Below, piece after piece: positions 48,201 through 61,472 of a DNA stretch of 64,000 bases. Source of the stretch: Acanthamoeba sp. SK_2022b (lineage: Eukaryota; Discosea; Longamoebia; Acanthamoebidae); contig JANDJZ010000048.1 in assembly GCA_027943245.1 (NCBI GenBank), positions 1 to 64,000 of the forward strand, read 5' to 3'. A program made the position numbers and the translations under genes. The number at the start of each line of letters is the position of its first letter. Position 1 is the first letter of the stretch. The notes below the pieces were generated by a model. The model was not told the DNA's origin. It was given only the letters and a program-made list of their open reading frames with translations, and did not search any database.

Positions 48201-48936
48201 GCCAAACGTCGAGGTGGACGTCGCGTCGCCCGATCCCTACTACTTCACGATCGTCCACTTTGACCTGCACAGCCGGGAGGAGAAGCGCCGTCAGGCGCGC
48301 GACGAACGGGCTCGCCGGGGCGCTCCGCCCCAGCAGGAGGACGAGGTCGAGCAGGAGCTGGATGCCGAGCTCGCGGTGGTCCTCTACGCCGAGCGCGAGA
48401 AGGGCGACGGCAAGGGCCCCGGCGGCTTCCTCTCGGCCAACGTGCACGGCCAGATCTACCTCACCTCCCTCTCCACCTCTTCGTCGTCATCGTCTTCTCC
48501 GCTCCGCAGTTCGCTCAACTCAGTGGGTGACGAGGCGGAGGAGCTCAAGCGGGAGGAGGTGGTGTGGATGATGCGCGGGTACAGGTCCAAGTGGCCGGCC
48601 GTCCTCGCCCACCTCCAGGCCGAGCTACACGAGGCCACCGTTGCCGGACCGCCGGCGTCGTCCTCCTCCCTGTCGTTTTCTTCATCGGCGCCGGCGGGGC
48701 TGGTGTCGCCTTCGCCCTCTTCGTCGTCGTCGGCCTCCCACGCGGCCGTGCCGGCGTCGTCGAGTCCGTTGCCACTGCCGAGTTCGTCGGCGACGCTCGC
48801 CGCCGTGGGCGGCGCGTCTGTGTCGTTTGGTAGCGTGGACGGAGTCGAACCCGAGAACTCGCTGATCATTGCCGTCCAGCTGCAGGCTGTTCTCCAGCGC
48901 ATGGTCGACCGCGCGCGCTTCCACGTTCAAGTGTGA
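39734..48936 (+). CDS. CLU-domain protein with C-terminal fascin-like repeats
   Basis: Very long multi-exon gene, roughly 2,200-2,400 residues. Exon 1 (39734 to about 40763) is disordered and acidic (EDEEWNTSEEEEMERAL). The CLU domain begins near WNQRFQALVRLKDDESKYQQ and continues with ETVVDYRGFRLLACSVLPI, HWGADGKLYLVDFSRVYPPE, CGVNMRYLGLLRSKFLET and GKNFIRALLREKMKQL, all lining up with CLUH. GLFFYRLCEMLGIVMSN and a TPR-like helix follow. One exon (about 44408-47185) runs from the CLU region through a coiled, Lys/Glu/Ser-rich linker into YVGEEVFLSWGGRYLSAKND, a fascin-like beta-trefoil repeat. More repeats follow (GVHGKYLALSDTAK, SAHGKYLRSRNLAEA, SYDGLFLAPQWGG). CLU proteins bind mRNAs for mitochondrial proteins; fascin repeats bundle actin. 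Confidence 0.75.
40845..40920. repeat. (CA)n microsatellite in a CLU-gene intron
   Basis: About 76 bp of CA in the intron after exon 1 of the CLU-fascin gene, downstream of a run of 13 C (40775-40787). Confidence 0.95.
42213..42278. repeat. (CA)n microsatellite in a CLU-gene intron
   Basis: About 66 bp of CA in an intron between the CLU exons ending YRMLRP and starting ELVGSYSVPL. Confidence 0.95.
43035..43131. repeat. (TGTTG)n pentanucleotide repeat in a CLU-gene intron
   Basis: Nineteen or so tandem TGTTG units form the 3' part of an intron and run directly into the acceptor (TTGTAG|ATGGCG). The tract thus replaces a normal polypyrimidine stretch. It is too short and regular to be a CRISPR array and has no spacers. 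Confidence 0.93.
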
Positions 48937-49166
48937 CCGAACCGCCCTCTTCACAAGCTCATGTACAGTAGCCACCAACCCAAGGCTTCTTCTGTAATTT
49001 CTTCCTATTTATTGTACCTTACTCGAGGGAGACAAAAATCGCAAAAAATAGAGGGGGATCGTCATAACAACAACGCCCACGTGGGCGTGCTACGCGAGGA
49101 GCGAGCGCAAGGGACCGCTGGCCCTTGCCTGTACAGAACGGTTCGACATGATGGGAGGACGGGAAC

Positions 49167-50548
49167 CTAGTCGAGCCACGAGGACGAGAGGTCCGGCTGG
49201 TCGAGGAGGGCGGAGAAGGCCTGGAGAGGGTCTTCTGTCATCGGAGGCAGCGGATACAGGGGCGACAGGGGCGCTGGAGTAGCGACCGCGTCCGCCTCGC
49301 TGCCCGGCCCGAGAAGGGCCTGTCCTGGCGAAAGCGAGAAGCCGCCGCACTGCGCCGGCTGTCGGGACGAGCTCGATGTCTGCAGGAGCGCTGGTGAAGG
49401 GCCGGGCTGTCCACACGACGGGAGTTGTGAAGCTGCTGGCGAGGAGCCTGGTGTAGCAATAGACGAAGGCGAGGGTGTCGGCGACGAAGATTGACATACT
49501 AACTCTGCCAGGTTAGCTCGAACGGGCATAGAGATGACGAGAGCGTCGGCGGTGAGAGCGTCCAGGACGCGATTCGGGACGGGCACCCGGCCGCGGCACA
49601 GGGGCACGAGCAGATCTCGCCACTCCTCCTTCTCGCACGCACGGATCACCTCCTTCCTGCGCTCTGCCACCTCTTCCACGCTACCGACCACGCTCGCTTC
49701 TTGCGAGAACGCCACTGGAGGATCGGTGGAGGAGGGAGAGCATAGCAGAACAGAGAGCAGTGAGACTCAAGTGGAAGCGACTGTCGAGGAGCGAACGACT
49801 CAGTGCCGCGGAGGCGGTGGGCGTACGCAGCCTTGCGTAGAGTCGCGGATACGACTGTTCGAGCGTGTTCATGCCCTCCACGTACTCCATTTTTTCGAAG
49901 GAAATGATATTCCATCCCAGCTGAATAAGGTCATCACACGTGAAGGATAGGGAGAGAGCGGTCATGGAGAAGTTGAAGGAGTGGTTAGTCAAGGCGGGCG
50001 GGTAGGCTGCCATCTCTCTCGAATTGGGGGGGGGTTACTTGGCCGTTGGTGAAGCGAAAGAGTTGGACAGTGGTGGTCATGCGCATGAGGGCGCCGTCCT
50101 TGTGGATCAATAATACGGACAAGCTCGATGGAGGCGAGATGCGCTCTTCCCTGACCAGCGCAAACCCCCGCGCGCGTTGGCAAAGAGGCTTCGGCTCCCG
50201 AAGGCGAATAGAAGATGTGGAGAAGAGAAGCCTACCTCGACGTCATGGACAGCGAGAGCAGCTGAACCTTGCTCCGGTAGTCGTGGACGATGGTGGTGAT
50301 CGCGCGCTCGCCCACGAGCTCACACTACCGCGAGCGAGAATGGATGGCAATGAGAACGGGATTCGGAATCATTGGAGGTCGGCAGCGCACCATGTCGTAG
50401 CCCACGAGCGAGCAAAAGGCCTGGTTCACGAAGATGCAAGTCATCGGGATCACCTGCCTTAGAGCTATCTTGATAACTGCCACGGGCTTGCTATTGGTAG
50501 CACGGTGCAGTCAATCGTCAATTCGATTCGTTGATGGCCAAGGCTCGA

Positions 50549-50613
<65 letters not shown>

Positions 50614-51500
50614 CTCACATGGCACATGACACACGACACACGACACACGACACGCAGCGCACTTGTCGATGTCGGTTACACAGAAAGGCACGTCTGGCGA
50701 GGATAGGTCGTAGTCGGCAAGGAAGGCCATGCGGTTCAGGATATACTGACGCTTCGCAGCTGCGCTCGCTCCTGGCCCTACATGATCTTGCGCTTCGCCC
50801 TGCGTGCGCAGCGCCCGGTTCTCCGCCTCGGCTAGCACGAGACGACGCTGCGCGGCCTGCAACTCGTCGCGCGTCTTGCGCACTTCATTGGAGAGGACCT
50901 CCACCACCACTTCGGTGACAGGAGGCACGTTGGAGGGAGCCGGTAGCCTCGCCTCGGTCGTTGGTATTACCTGCGGTGCGCCCACGACTCGTGCCTGTAT
51001 GTAGTTGGGAGCCAAAGAGGCTGGCACCAGCGGAGCGCACAGGGAGCCCACGCCCTGCCCCGTCGCGTGGGGATGGGCCGCGACGGCGCTGGCCGGTGTC
51101 GTTGTGGCGGGCGGCACTGGGACGATGGAGACCGGTACTGGTGGCAAAAGAGAGTGGACGAACGAGTGAGCTGGGCGCCATAGCCAAGGAGTACTCGGGT
51201 GTGTGGCAAGGATACCTTCGCGCTTCTCAATTTTACTGCGCCGACTGGGTCGTCCCCTCTTCTTCTGTTCGACGTAGGTGCAGGAGCCCGCAACCCCGCT
51301 GCTGCAGCATCGTTGGCACGGTTGTTGGCTGTCCATAGGGCAGGTTATCAACTGCGGTGGTTGCCACGTGGCCAATGACGGAGTTGCTGCTTGTTGTTTT
51401 TTAAGAGGGGGAGGTACCCATCGCAAGCCAGACGAGAGAGGCGGCACATGACACATGCTGCCGCCACGCGAGGCCTCTTTTTATCGGCTCGCTGCTCCAT
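49167..51500 (-). CDS. Zn2Cys6 (GAL4-type) PAS-domain transcription factor
   Basis: Multi-exon gene. Exon 1 (51500-51418) supplies the first half of the zinc cluster, AACVMCRLSRLACD. After a phase-2 intron, exon 2 (from 51327) completes it with QQPCQRCCSSGVAGSCTYVE and a basic linker KKRGRPSRRSK. The spacing CX2CX6CX5CX2CX8C is the binuclear cluster consensus. A coiled segment (VRKTRDELQAAQRRLVLAEA) precedes a PAS domain (VPFCVTDID; MTCIFVNQAFCSLVGYDM). The C-terminus is Ser/Pro-rich. Zn2Cys6-plus-PAS is the layout of fungal ERT1/AcuK-type carbon regulators; function here is inferred. It diverges from SDHA (198 bp between ATGs). One intron has (CA)n at 50552-50612. Confidence 0.82.
50552..50612. 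repeat. (CA)n microsatellite in the Zn2Cys6-PAS gene
   Basis: About 60 bp of CA on the + strand, in the intron just before the exon encoding the core of the PAS domain. The transcript carries (GT)n. Confidence 0.95.
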
Positions 51501-51698
51501 CTTTCGATGTGGCAGGCCAGCTTCTGGTGCCAGAAATACGAGACCAAATTGTTGTCGACGCAGTTCAGAAAATGCGAGGAAGGCAATGTCAGCGGTGCGT
51601 AACGGGAGCGTTGTTTTTGCGTGCAGCAGCAGGAAGATTGCCGTGGTGCGGACCTCTGCTCTGATTCATCCTTCAACACTTTACGCGACTTCAGCAGA

Positions 51699-53327
51699 AT
51701 GAGACTCTCCCGTTTCTCTCGATCTTCCGCTCTGAAGGTGCTTTTCGCACATTTAATTTTGGCAGTCCCTCATCTTCAGCAATTTGGATAAATTGATACA
51801 CCCGATCATTTTGTTTGGAACTCACGGACTCATTTATTGGAACGTATAGAGCTCCTTCGCGGGTCCCAGGCCTGCTGCCCCCTCGGCTGGCCTCTTCAGA
51901 AGGAACTACGCCGTCGTTTCCAATGCCGCCCCCCAGACCGGCGAATCACAGGGCACCCTGACCAGCTCGTATGATGTCGTCGACCACACCTATGATTGCG
52001 TCGTTGTCGGTGCTGGTGGTGCGGGCCTCCGCGCTGCCCTCGGCCTTACCGAGAAGGGTTACAAGACCGCTTGCATTTCCAAGCTGTTCCCCACCAGATC
52101 GCACACTGTCGCCGCGCAGGTAATTTCTGCCTTTCTTGCCCCTCCCAAGGCCAATTGCTCATGCTTCCTCTAGGGTGGTATCAACGCCGCTCTCGGCAAT
52201 GCCGAGGCTGATGATTGGCGCTGGCACGCGTACGACACTGTCAAGGGCAGCGATTGGCTTGGTACGAGATGAGCTCTTCTGCGGCCAATTCGAGGAACAG
52301 GCCTTTTTCCCCCTAACACCGTCCACCTGTAGGTGACCAGGATGCTATCCACTACATGTGCCGCGAGGCCCCCGCCTCCGTCATCGAGCTGGAGCACTAC
52401 GGCATGCCTTTCTCCCGTACCGAGGAGGGCAAGATCTACCAGAGGGCCTTCGGTGGTCAGAGCTACAACTTCGGCAAGGGCGGCCAGGCCCACAGGTGAG
52501 CTCGTTTCTCCCCTCGATCGCAATGGCCGCGGTCAATGACCTCATCGTGACCGACCACCACTCACCGAGGCTTCTGTGCTCTGCCACCTGCAGGTGCTGC
52601 GCCGTCGCTGATCGTACCGGTCACGCCCTTCTGCACACTCTCTACGGTCAGGCCGTGAGACACAACTGCACCTTCTTCATCGAGTACTTTGCCCTCGACC
52701 TCATCATGGAGAACGGCGAGTGCCGCGGCGTGGTGGCCCTCTGCCTCGAGGACGGCAAGATCCACAGGTTCCGCTCGCACCAGACCGTCCTCGCCACCGG
52801 CGTACGGGCCCTCCTCCTCTCCCCCCCCCTACCAACACGGCCTCGCAAGGCGCCAACTGACCTCTCTCTCTCTCTCTCCCCCTCCCCCCTCCATAGGGCT
52901 ACGGTCGTACCTACCTCTCGGCCACGTCGGCCCACACTTGCACCGGCGACGGTAACGGTATGGCCGTCCGTGCTGGCCTGCCCTGCCAGGATCTCGAGTT
53001 CGTCCAGTTCCACCCCACCGGTATCTATGGTGCCGGTTGCCTCATCACCGAAGGTACGCTCCTCCCTCTCTTCGATTCCGCGCTCACTCCTCCCCGCTCG
53101 CGTGGCGCCTCTTCAAGACTGACGACCGGTCGCTTCCCCCCCCCCCCCAAGGCTCGCGTGGCGAGGGTGGCATCCTGAGGAACAGCGACGGTGAGAGGTT
53201 CATGGAGCGTTATGCCCCGACCGCCAAGGATCTTGCCTCGCGTGACGTCGTCTCCAGGTCCATCACCCTCGAGATCCGAGCCGGCAGGGGAGTCGGTATG
53301 TACACAGGCTCTCTCTCCGCGCGCGCG

Positions 53328-53382
<55 letters not shown>

Positions 53383-54635
53383 TGCTTTTCCGTGCGTGAC
53401 GGTGTGTGCAAACTCGTCGGTGTGTGGTCGCCGCAGGCAAGCACAAGGACCACGTGCTTCTCGATCTCTCTCACATCCCGGCGGACATCCTCGCCGAGCG
53501 TCTGCCCGGTATCAGCGAGACCGCCAAGATCTTCGCCGGCGTCGACGTCACCAAGGAGCCCATCCCCATTCTCCCCACCGTGCACTACAACATGGGCGGC
53601 GTGCCCACCAACTACCACGGCGAGGTCGTCACCAAGAAGGGTAAGTAGCGGCGGTGGCCCTGCATGGAGCTGGTCCCTGCATCTCGTCTGTGCACGACTA
53701 ACGCGCCTCCGCTCCTCGCCTCGGTGGCAGGCGACAACCCCGACTCTGTTGTGCCCGGCCTCATGGCTGCTGGCGAGGCCGCTTGCGTGTCCGTCCACGG
53801 AGCCAACAGACTCGGCGCCAACTCCCTTCTCGACATCGTCGTCTTCGGTCGCGCCGTTGCCAACCGAGTCGAGGAGACCCTCAAGAAGGGTACAGGCCCC
53901 CTCTCCCCTCCCCTCCCTCGCTTGTTCCTTGCCCTCTTCTCCCGCCCGCTCCTCGCTTCCTCCGTGGGTCGGCTGCTCATTGAAGTTCCTTCCAGATACT
54001 CCCCACAAGCCCCTTCCCAAGAACGCCGGTCTCGAGGCCATCCACAACCTCGACAAGCTCCGCTTCGCCAATGGCAAGTACCGTACCGCCGAGATCCGCG
54101 ACAAGATGCAGAGGTAGCCTCCTCCCCCTCCCCCACCCAAACCAGCGGTGCCTGTGTTGCGTGGCCAAGTTGTTTCCGATCGTGTGGGTTGGATGGGCTG
54201 TTGTTTCTCACGGGGCCTCGTGGTGATCGTCTTGCTCTGCGCAGAGTGATGCAGAACAACGCTGCCGTGTTCCGTACGGGCGAGACCCTCCAGGAGGGCG
54301 TGAAGCTGATCGACGAGGTGTACGACATGTTCAAGGAGGTCAAGACCGTGGACCGCTCGCTGGTCTGGAACACCGACCTGGTGGAGACCCTCGAGCTGCA
54401 GAACCTGCTCTCCCAGGCCGTGCTCACCATGCACAGCGCCGAGGCCCGCAAGGAGAGCAGAGGAGCCCACGCCCGCGAGGACTTCCCCGACAGGGACGAC
54501 GCCAACTGGACTAAGCACACCCTCTCGTGGATGGACATGGAGAGCGGCAAGGTCAAGCTCGACTACAGGCCCGTCCACGAGAAGCCCCTCGACGACAGCA
54601 TGCCCTACGTGCCCCCAGTCAAGCGCGTCTACTAA
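51699..54635 (+). CDS. SDHA: succinate dehydrogenase flavoprotein subunit (complex II)
   Basis: Multi-exon gene. Exon 1 (51699-51737) encodes [13 protein letters not shown], an Arg/Ser-rich mitochondrial presequence; exon 2 begins at 51850. The FAD-binding fold is [18 protein letters not shown], then [20 protein letters not shown], where His carries the covalent FAD. Substrate and active-site segments include [16 protein letters not shown] and [17 protein letters not shown]; the capping and C-terminal domains end [11 protein letters not shown]. The enzyme oxidises succinate to fumarate in the matrix and passes electrons to ubiquinone through SDHB. About nine or ten introns are short; one holds (GC)n(AC)n at 53320-53380. 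It converges with DPM1. Confidence 0.96.
53320..53380. repeat. (GC)n(AC)n compound microsatellite in an SDHA intron
   Basis: About 15 bp of alternating GC followed by about 45 bp of AC, inside a short intron between the exons ending RAGRGV and starting [10 protein letters not shown]. Alternating purine-pyrimidine of this kind can adopt Z-DNA. Confidence 0.9.
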
Positions 54636-54916
54636 GCGCCCCCCCCCCACTCAACCCACTGCCTCTTTCCGCAAGCCTTGGCTTCCCTTTGGGCGCCAGA
54701 GCCCCCCAGCTGCCGCCCCTTTCCTCGTTCTGTCCAAATACACAAACCTCCTTCCACCCACATCAGCATGATGTGATGCTGGGAGTCAAGCCACACATCA
54801 CGCGCTTCGTCTTTTGCGACTGTCTTGTTGTGTTGCGAGCGAACATGGCGGTGAGAGGCGAGTGATGGCCGGAGAAGGAAGGGGGTTGAGGAAGGGAGGC
54901 CACGTAGTGCACGCTG

Positions 54917-56245
<1,329 letters not shown>

Positions 56246-56401
56246 GTTGTGTTGGGACAAATTAGATTGCGAATCGATTGATGTGCAGCCCTGCCACGTC
56301 AGCACAACAACAAAAAAAGACAGGTTGCATTCTTTGTGCGTTCACAGCGAAACGGAGTACAAAATTGTGTTGGCTGCAGCCAGCCGGGAGAGGGAGGGGG
56401 A

Positions 56402-59400
56402 TCAGTCCTTGTGCTTCCCGGCTCTGCCCTCCTTGTCCTTCTTCTTGACCGATGCTGAAAGCCACGTCCCTTTGCTCTTCTCCTTCTTGGACTGCTCGGT
56501 TCCGACCGACTCAGACGACATCCTCAACGCATTGCTGCACACCCCACGCATGGCGTGTTACTTCACCACCAAGAAGCACGCATGCACGGAAAAGGAAAAG
56601 GAGGAGGAGATACCTCCTGATCTGTTCCTCCCGCAGCTTGATGAGGGGGATGAATTTGAGGTCGGCCTCGGCCAACAGCTGCGCCCGTTCCTGTAGATTA
56701 GGCGTCAGGATACCGTGCGAGTACGGGAGGCATGAGATAGGTGCGGGGGTACCGCTTCGTGAATGGTCTGGGTGAGCTCCGCGAGGTGCTTGCTTGTGTG
56801 CATTACTATACAGTCCAGATGCTCTATCTTCACCTGCTCGCGCCATCAAATGTTTACGCGCGCGCGCGCGCGAGAGAGAGAGAGATAAGCGACTAGGCCA
56901 GAGGCATAGGAGAATCCGCGCGTGGTCAGCGAGGGAAGCCGTACGGCCTTCTCCATGGATACGTCCAAGGCAGCCGCAGACAGATCCCATGTTCGCTCAG
57001 TTTCCTTCTTTGCCTGTCGACAGAATATCCATTTAAAGTCAACGCATTGCGCGGTATGGCCGTGGCCACGCGCACACAAAGCTCGGCGTACCATGATCGC
57101 TTTGAAGAAGTTGGTTACATTTTCGGCTTGCTCGTCCACCAGCACGTTCATGGGCTCTGTACGGTCGGCGTTGTTAGAGCACTGACGCACATTCGAATTC
57201 GGCACGGGCCTGCGCATACCCATGTAGGGCTCCTTCGTGCCAAAGCGCATGCCATTGGCCAGGTTCTGGAGCGTCTTGGTCACCAGCGTCAAGTGCCGCT
57301 GGGCCTCCGGGGATGGCGGCTCTGCGGAGGGGAATAGCGAAAGCAACGCCAAGCCTCAGTGACCACCGGCCACGTAGACAGCTGCCGGGAGGAGGGGCGG
57401 CACCGTCAACGAGCCCAAAATTGTGGGGAGCGAGGATAGCGGGACAGAAGAAGCGGAGAAACAGGAAGCCGCCCACGAGCTTGAGGGCGCTGTCGGGAAA
57501 GTATTGGAGCACTTTTCTGTATAGGTGCTGCCACACGACCCTGTTTGTTTGTTTGTTTGTTTGTTTGTTTGTTTGTTTGTTTGTTTGTTTGTTTGTTTGT
57601 TTGTTTGTTTGTTTGTTTGTTTGTTTGAGTTTTTATAAAAGTAAAAATAACCAGGCCTACAATACGTCGCGCACGCGAGAGGTCTCCGCGTACCTGAATT
57701 CGTCGGGCAGAGAGTCGAGCGAGTTGAGGATGCTGGAAAGGAATTCGTTGGTGGACTTGCGGAGCTCCTGGATGTTCTTGGCCCGATCGTTCGGATCCTG
57801 CAGCTTGAGCGGGTCGATCTGTAAGGCAACACACCCACGCAAACGCCGCGAGGAAACACATATCAGCCGCAGACAGACACGCAGCACGCGTTGCATCTCC
57901 AACAGGAAGGAAGTGGTGACCTCTGTGTTGCCGGGGTGCTGGCAAACCCTTGTCACGAGGCTCTTGAGTGTGGTGCTGAGGTAGCCCATTCCGAACATGC
58001 GACAGAACTCGATCAGCATGATCGTGGCCATGTTGTTGGATCGCAGCAGGGTCGCCGTCTCCGAACCATCTGCGGTTGTGGTAACACGTCGCGCGTCAAC
58101 CACCGCAAACTGCAAAAAACAGCGATCGATACCGCAAGCGCGAAAGGGCGTTGGTCAAATGTCGGGGCAAGGCGCGGCACCTTTTTCCGAAAACTGGTCC
58201 ACCTCACGCCCCATGATGTGCATCACCAGTTCCACCGCCGAATCCTGTCGTGACGATGGCGAGAGCGAGGCGGTCAACAAGCGTAGGCACTGCCATACAC
58301 GCAGGAGGTTCGACGACATACCTGAGTTCGGGCGAGGGCGAGCAGGGCCTGGGCCAGCTTGTCGTTCGAGGATAGGAAACACAGGAGCGTGGCGCACATG
58401 AAGGAGTCCTCGAAAAAGAAGGACACGAATCGCTTGTATCTGCGCGAGAGTTCGTGAGACCAACCGGATATCTTATTTTATTTACTTATTTCATCATCAA
58501 GCGTGCGAGCCACTGGGAGGACGGGCGTACCGGACGTATTGGATCTTGAGCCGCAGTTCGGTGAGCTGAGGGTTCTTGTTCTTCTTTTTGTGGGAGAATG
58601 AGATACGACGCCCCGACTTTTGCTTGTCCTCGTCGCGCACAAGCCGATACCTTTGGGCCACAAGCCCGAGAGGCACGTAAGAAGAACGCAGCAGGCAGCG
58701 CGGGCATCGTATGGGTGTACCAGGTGTCGACGGGCTCCTCGTTCCACCTTCGATCAATGGGCACATTCACTTCACCCAACAACTTGTCCGCTGCACAGAC
58801 CACCAGGTTAGAGCGCACGAAATTGGGTTATTTTATCCAAATTAATTTAAAATAAATAAATAAATAATCAATTAATTGACAGTGAGAGCAATAAACGGCT
58901 CATGTAGTTGGTACCATCAGTCCCTTCAGGCTTTTCCCAGACCTGCACAAGAAGATTGTTGACCGGTGCCTCTATGTTCCTGGAGCGCGGACTGCGGTGA
59001 GTGCACGCGCTGACGGCGTGGCGCGTTCGGCAGACGAGAGAGGCGTACAGGACGGCTTCGTGGCGCCATGTGGGAGCGGAAATGGTCTGGGAGGCCGGGG
59101 TGAGCACGCGGTCCTGGCCCAGCGTGGCAATACAGTACACCCCACCACTGCGCCCGGGCCGCCAAGAACGGCGGAGGGATTTAGATCAAGAAGAAGAAGG
59201 ACCACGGAGGTGGCGGGAGTTGCTGGGCACAACGTACGTGGAAAGAACGACGGGTATGGCCGTCGGGTCGGACGACCGAGCCTCGATCACTGCACCGTGC
59301 CGAGAAGCAAGGGGTACGGGACGCAAAGATTAGTTCGTTGGGGGGGGGGTTGTATATATCTAAGAAAAAAGTCTAACGAATTCTGACAAGCTAAGCTGGA

Positions 59401-59439
59401 GGGCGCACGGTTGAGGTAGAGCTTGCCAAGATGCTCCAT
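56402..59439 (-). CDS. C2-domain Ras GTPase-activating protein
   Basis: Multi-exon gene starting MEHLGKLYLN, which joins to LIEARSSDPTAIPVVLST. A C2 domain follows (GVYCIATLGQDRVLTPASQT, NLLVQVWEKPEGTDG, DKLLGEVNVPIDRRWNEEPV). The RasGAP domain has ATLLRSNNMATIMLIEF, with the Arg of the finger loop, and LVGGFLFLRFFCPAILAPHN, the FLR block that stabilises the finger. Downstream come LQNLANGMRFGTKEPYM and a helical tail ending KKKDKEGRAGKHKD. RASA-like proteins switch off Ras at the membrane after phospholipid or calcium binding by C2. The catalytic Arg is present, so activity is expected. It carries a (GTTT)n tract. It is tandem with SLU7 and DPM1. Confidence 0.87.
57542..57626. repeat. (GTTT)n tetranucleotide repeat in a RasGAP intron
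   Basis: About 21 tandem GTTT units (AAAC in the transcript), within the intron just upstream of the exon that encodes the RasGAP FLR motif. Confidence 0.95.
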
Positions 59440-59759
59440 GACTCAGAAGATGTGCCGCCCCGCAGAAGCAGCGAATAGGACCTTCGCTTTTGGTGACGCG
59501 GCCGTGGCAAATATAAAAAATGAAGAGAGAGCCGCAACACGACGGGCTCGAGCTCCCGTTGGCCAGCACAGCCGCCATCTGACCTACCAAGCCGAACTCC
59601 GACAACACGGTGCTGGGGAGGTCCTCGAGCACACAAGCGGCAAACCCCAATTTGTTGTGTGTTATCTTGCCTTAGTTGGGTTATCTGTACAAAGCGGAGG
59701 GGCGCTGCCTGGTGGGGCAGGGGGGGGGCGAGGTTTGGCCGCGTAGGGTAGCGGTGACC
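59440..59759. other. intergenic gap between RasGAP and SLU7
   Basis: 320 bp between the RasGAP start and the SLU7 stop on the same strand. It has some CpG and a G-run near 59720. Nothing coding is convincing. It presumably includes the RasGAP promoter. Confidence 0.35.
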
Positions 59760-61472
59760 TCACTTGCTGGTCTTCTTCTTGCCGTCCTTGGGCTGAGGCG
59801 CCAGGAAGGCGGCCATGGGATCTTCGGCGCGGGCCCGCTTGAGGCGATAGGCTTCCATCTCCTCCTCGCTGACCTCGTAGGTGTCGCCGCTGGCCGAGTT
59901 GTACTTGCGCTTGCGCTCGTCCTTCTCGACGTGCTCCTTGGCCTTCTCCTCCTCCCTGCGGATGGCCTCCTCGAGCTTCTTTTTCTTGTCTTCCTCCTCC
60001 TTCTTGCGCTCCTCCTTGGACTTCTTGCCCTTGGGGACGAGCTCCTGCTCCTTTTCCTCCTCTTCCTTCTGCCGCTTGAGCAGGGCCTGCTGCATCTCGC
60101 GGACGAGGGCCTCGCGGGCGTGCTTGCCGGCCTCGCCCGTGCAGTAGGAGTTGCGCACGGTCTGCTTGCAGCATGAGTAGCCCCACTCGCCGTTCTCCCA
60201 GTAAGAGCCCCACACGCTGGTGTGGTTGTTCTTGTAGACGTCCTCTTCGTACTTGCTCCGCGCCGTCACCTTGGTCTCCTGGCCCTTGATGAGGGTGCCG
60301 TCGCGCGAGTACTCGACGTAGGCCTCGGTCTGGGCGAAGCGCAGCTCCTGCGGGAGCTCCTTCTGGTCGGCGCCGCCGTACTTCTTGAGGATCGACTCCT
60401 TCTGCAGCTTCTGCAGGTCCTTCTTCCTGTTCTGGAACTGCTGGTGGAGCAGCTCGGCTTGCGACGGCGACGCCTGCACGTGGATCTCCTGGCCCTTCTC
60501 GTAGGCCTCCCACGCGTAGCGCTGGATCTGGCCGAAGCTCACGGCATCGCCCGTCGTGCGCACAAAGTTGTCGCCGCCGAACATCTGGTCCTCGGGAGCC
60601 TTGTGCGGCGTGGGGCACTCGCGCATGGAACGCGTCTTCGGATCGTAGTAGGCCGAGTCGAGCGAGAGGTTGCGAAGGTACTTGGCCGTGTCCTCGCGAA
60701 TCCTAAGGTTCCTGATCGTGGTACGCGTTCGAGGGTCCTTGGACTGAAGCAGCTCGCCTCCATCCTGGAAATCGGCCTTCTCGTCGTCGCCCTCCTTGAG
60801 TTCGTCCTGCTCTTCGTCGTTGATGTCGGGATCGTCCAGCTCATCGACCAAGCTGGGTTCGGCCTTCTTATCGCTCTTCTTGCCTTCGTGAGGAAATCGC
60901 TTCTGAGCTGGATCGGGCTCGGTAGTGAACTTGCTGGCGATCTGTTCCTGCTTGATTTTGCGTCGCATCTGTTCGGTCTTCTCGAATCGCCTGACGACAT
61001 CCTCGTGCATAGCAGGATCGTATCCGTTCCATCTGTCCCTCTTGCCTTCGAAGTCGAATTCGAGCTCACGCACGTACTCATCAGGCTTGATTTCGGTATT
61101 CGTCCATTTGGCACCCTTGGCGCGAGGACGCTCAACGCATTCCTTGGTCTTGTGGGTCATGGCGCCGCAATTCTCGCAGGCACCCTTCCTCCACTTGGAT
61201 GCGGCTTTGCCCTTGAAAACGCCGCGCGCGTACCACTCGGTGACGCCTGCCTTAGCTGTCTGCTTGCCCTGCGGGATCCTCTGATGCTTAAGCGAAGGGG
61301 CCTCTCGCGAAAGATACCAGGGCGCATTCGCGATATACTGGGGGATGTGAGGATTGATGTCATTTCCCTCTTCGTCCTTAAGTGCAGGCGCCGTTCCGTT
61401 CTTTCGAGCCTCTTCCAACTCCTTCTCCTTGCGCCAATCATCTTTCGATTTGAATTCCTTTGATGATGCCAT
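59760..61472 (-). CDS. SLU7: pre-mRNA splicing factor SLU7
   Basis: Single uninterrupted frame of 570 residues. It starts [20 protein letters not shown]. The zinc knuckle is [14 protein letters not shown] (CX2CX4HX4C). SLU7 landmarks follow: [54 protein letters not shown] and GAVSF-like [16 protein letters not shown]. The C-terminus is Lys/Glu-rich, ending [14 protein letters not shown]7 acts in the second catalytic step of splicing, helping choose the 3' splice site with PRP18. Lack of introns is unusual among its neighbours. It diverges from the unknown five-exon gene (198 bp between ATGs). Confidence 0.95.
   Translation of the reverse strand: MASSKEFKSKDDWRKEKELEEARKNGTAPALKDEEGNDINPHIPQYIANAPWYLSREAPSLKHQRIPQGKQTAKAGVTEWYARGVFKGKAASKWRKGACENCGAMTHKTKECVERPRAKGAKWTNTEIKPDEYVRELEFDFEGKRDRWNGYDPAMHEDVVRRFEKTEQMRRKIKQEQIASKFTTEPDPAQKRFPHEGKKSDKKAEPSLVDELDDPDINDEEQDELKEGDDEKADFQDGGELLQSKDPRTRTTIRNLRIREDTAKYLRNLSLDSAYYDPKTRSMRECPTPHKAPEDQMFGGDNFVRTTGDAVSFGQIQRYAWEAYEKGQEIHVQASPSQAELLHQQFQNRKKDLQKLQKESILKKYGGADQKELPQELRFAQTEAYVEYSRDGTLIKGQETKVTARSKYEEDVYKNNHTSVWGSYWENGEWGYSCCKQTVRNSYCTGEAGKHAREALVREMQQALLKRQKEEEEKEQELVPKGKKSKEERKKEEEDKKKKLEEAIRREEEKAKEHVEKDERKRKYNSASGDTYEVSEEEMEAYRLKRARAEDPMAAFLAPQPKDGKKKTSK

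Noticed and set aside
53025..54650. 541-codon minus-strand frame opposite SDHA
   Set aside because: Shadow of SDHA; the sense strand encodes the conserved enzyme through several introns.
60222..61463. 413-codon plus-strand frame opposite SLU7
   Set aside because: Antisense shadow with Leu/Val-rich composition; SLU7 on the other strand has clear motifs.
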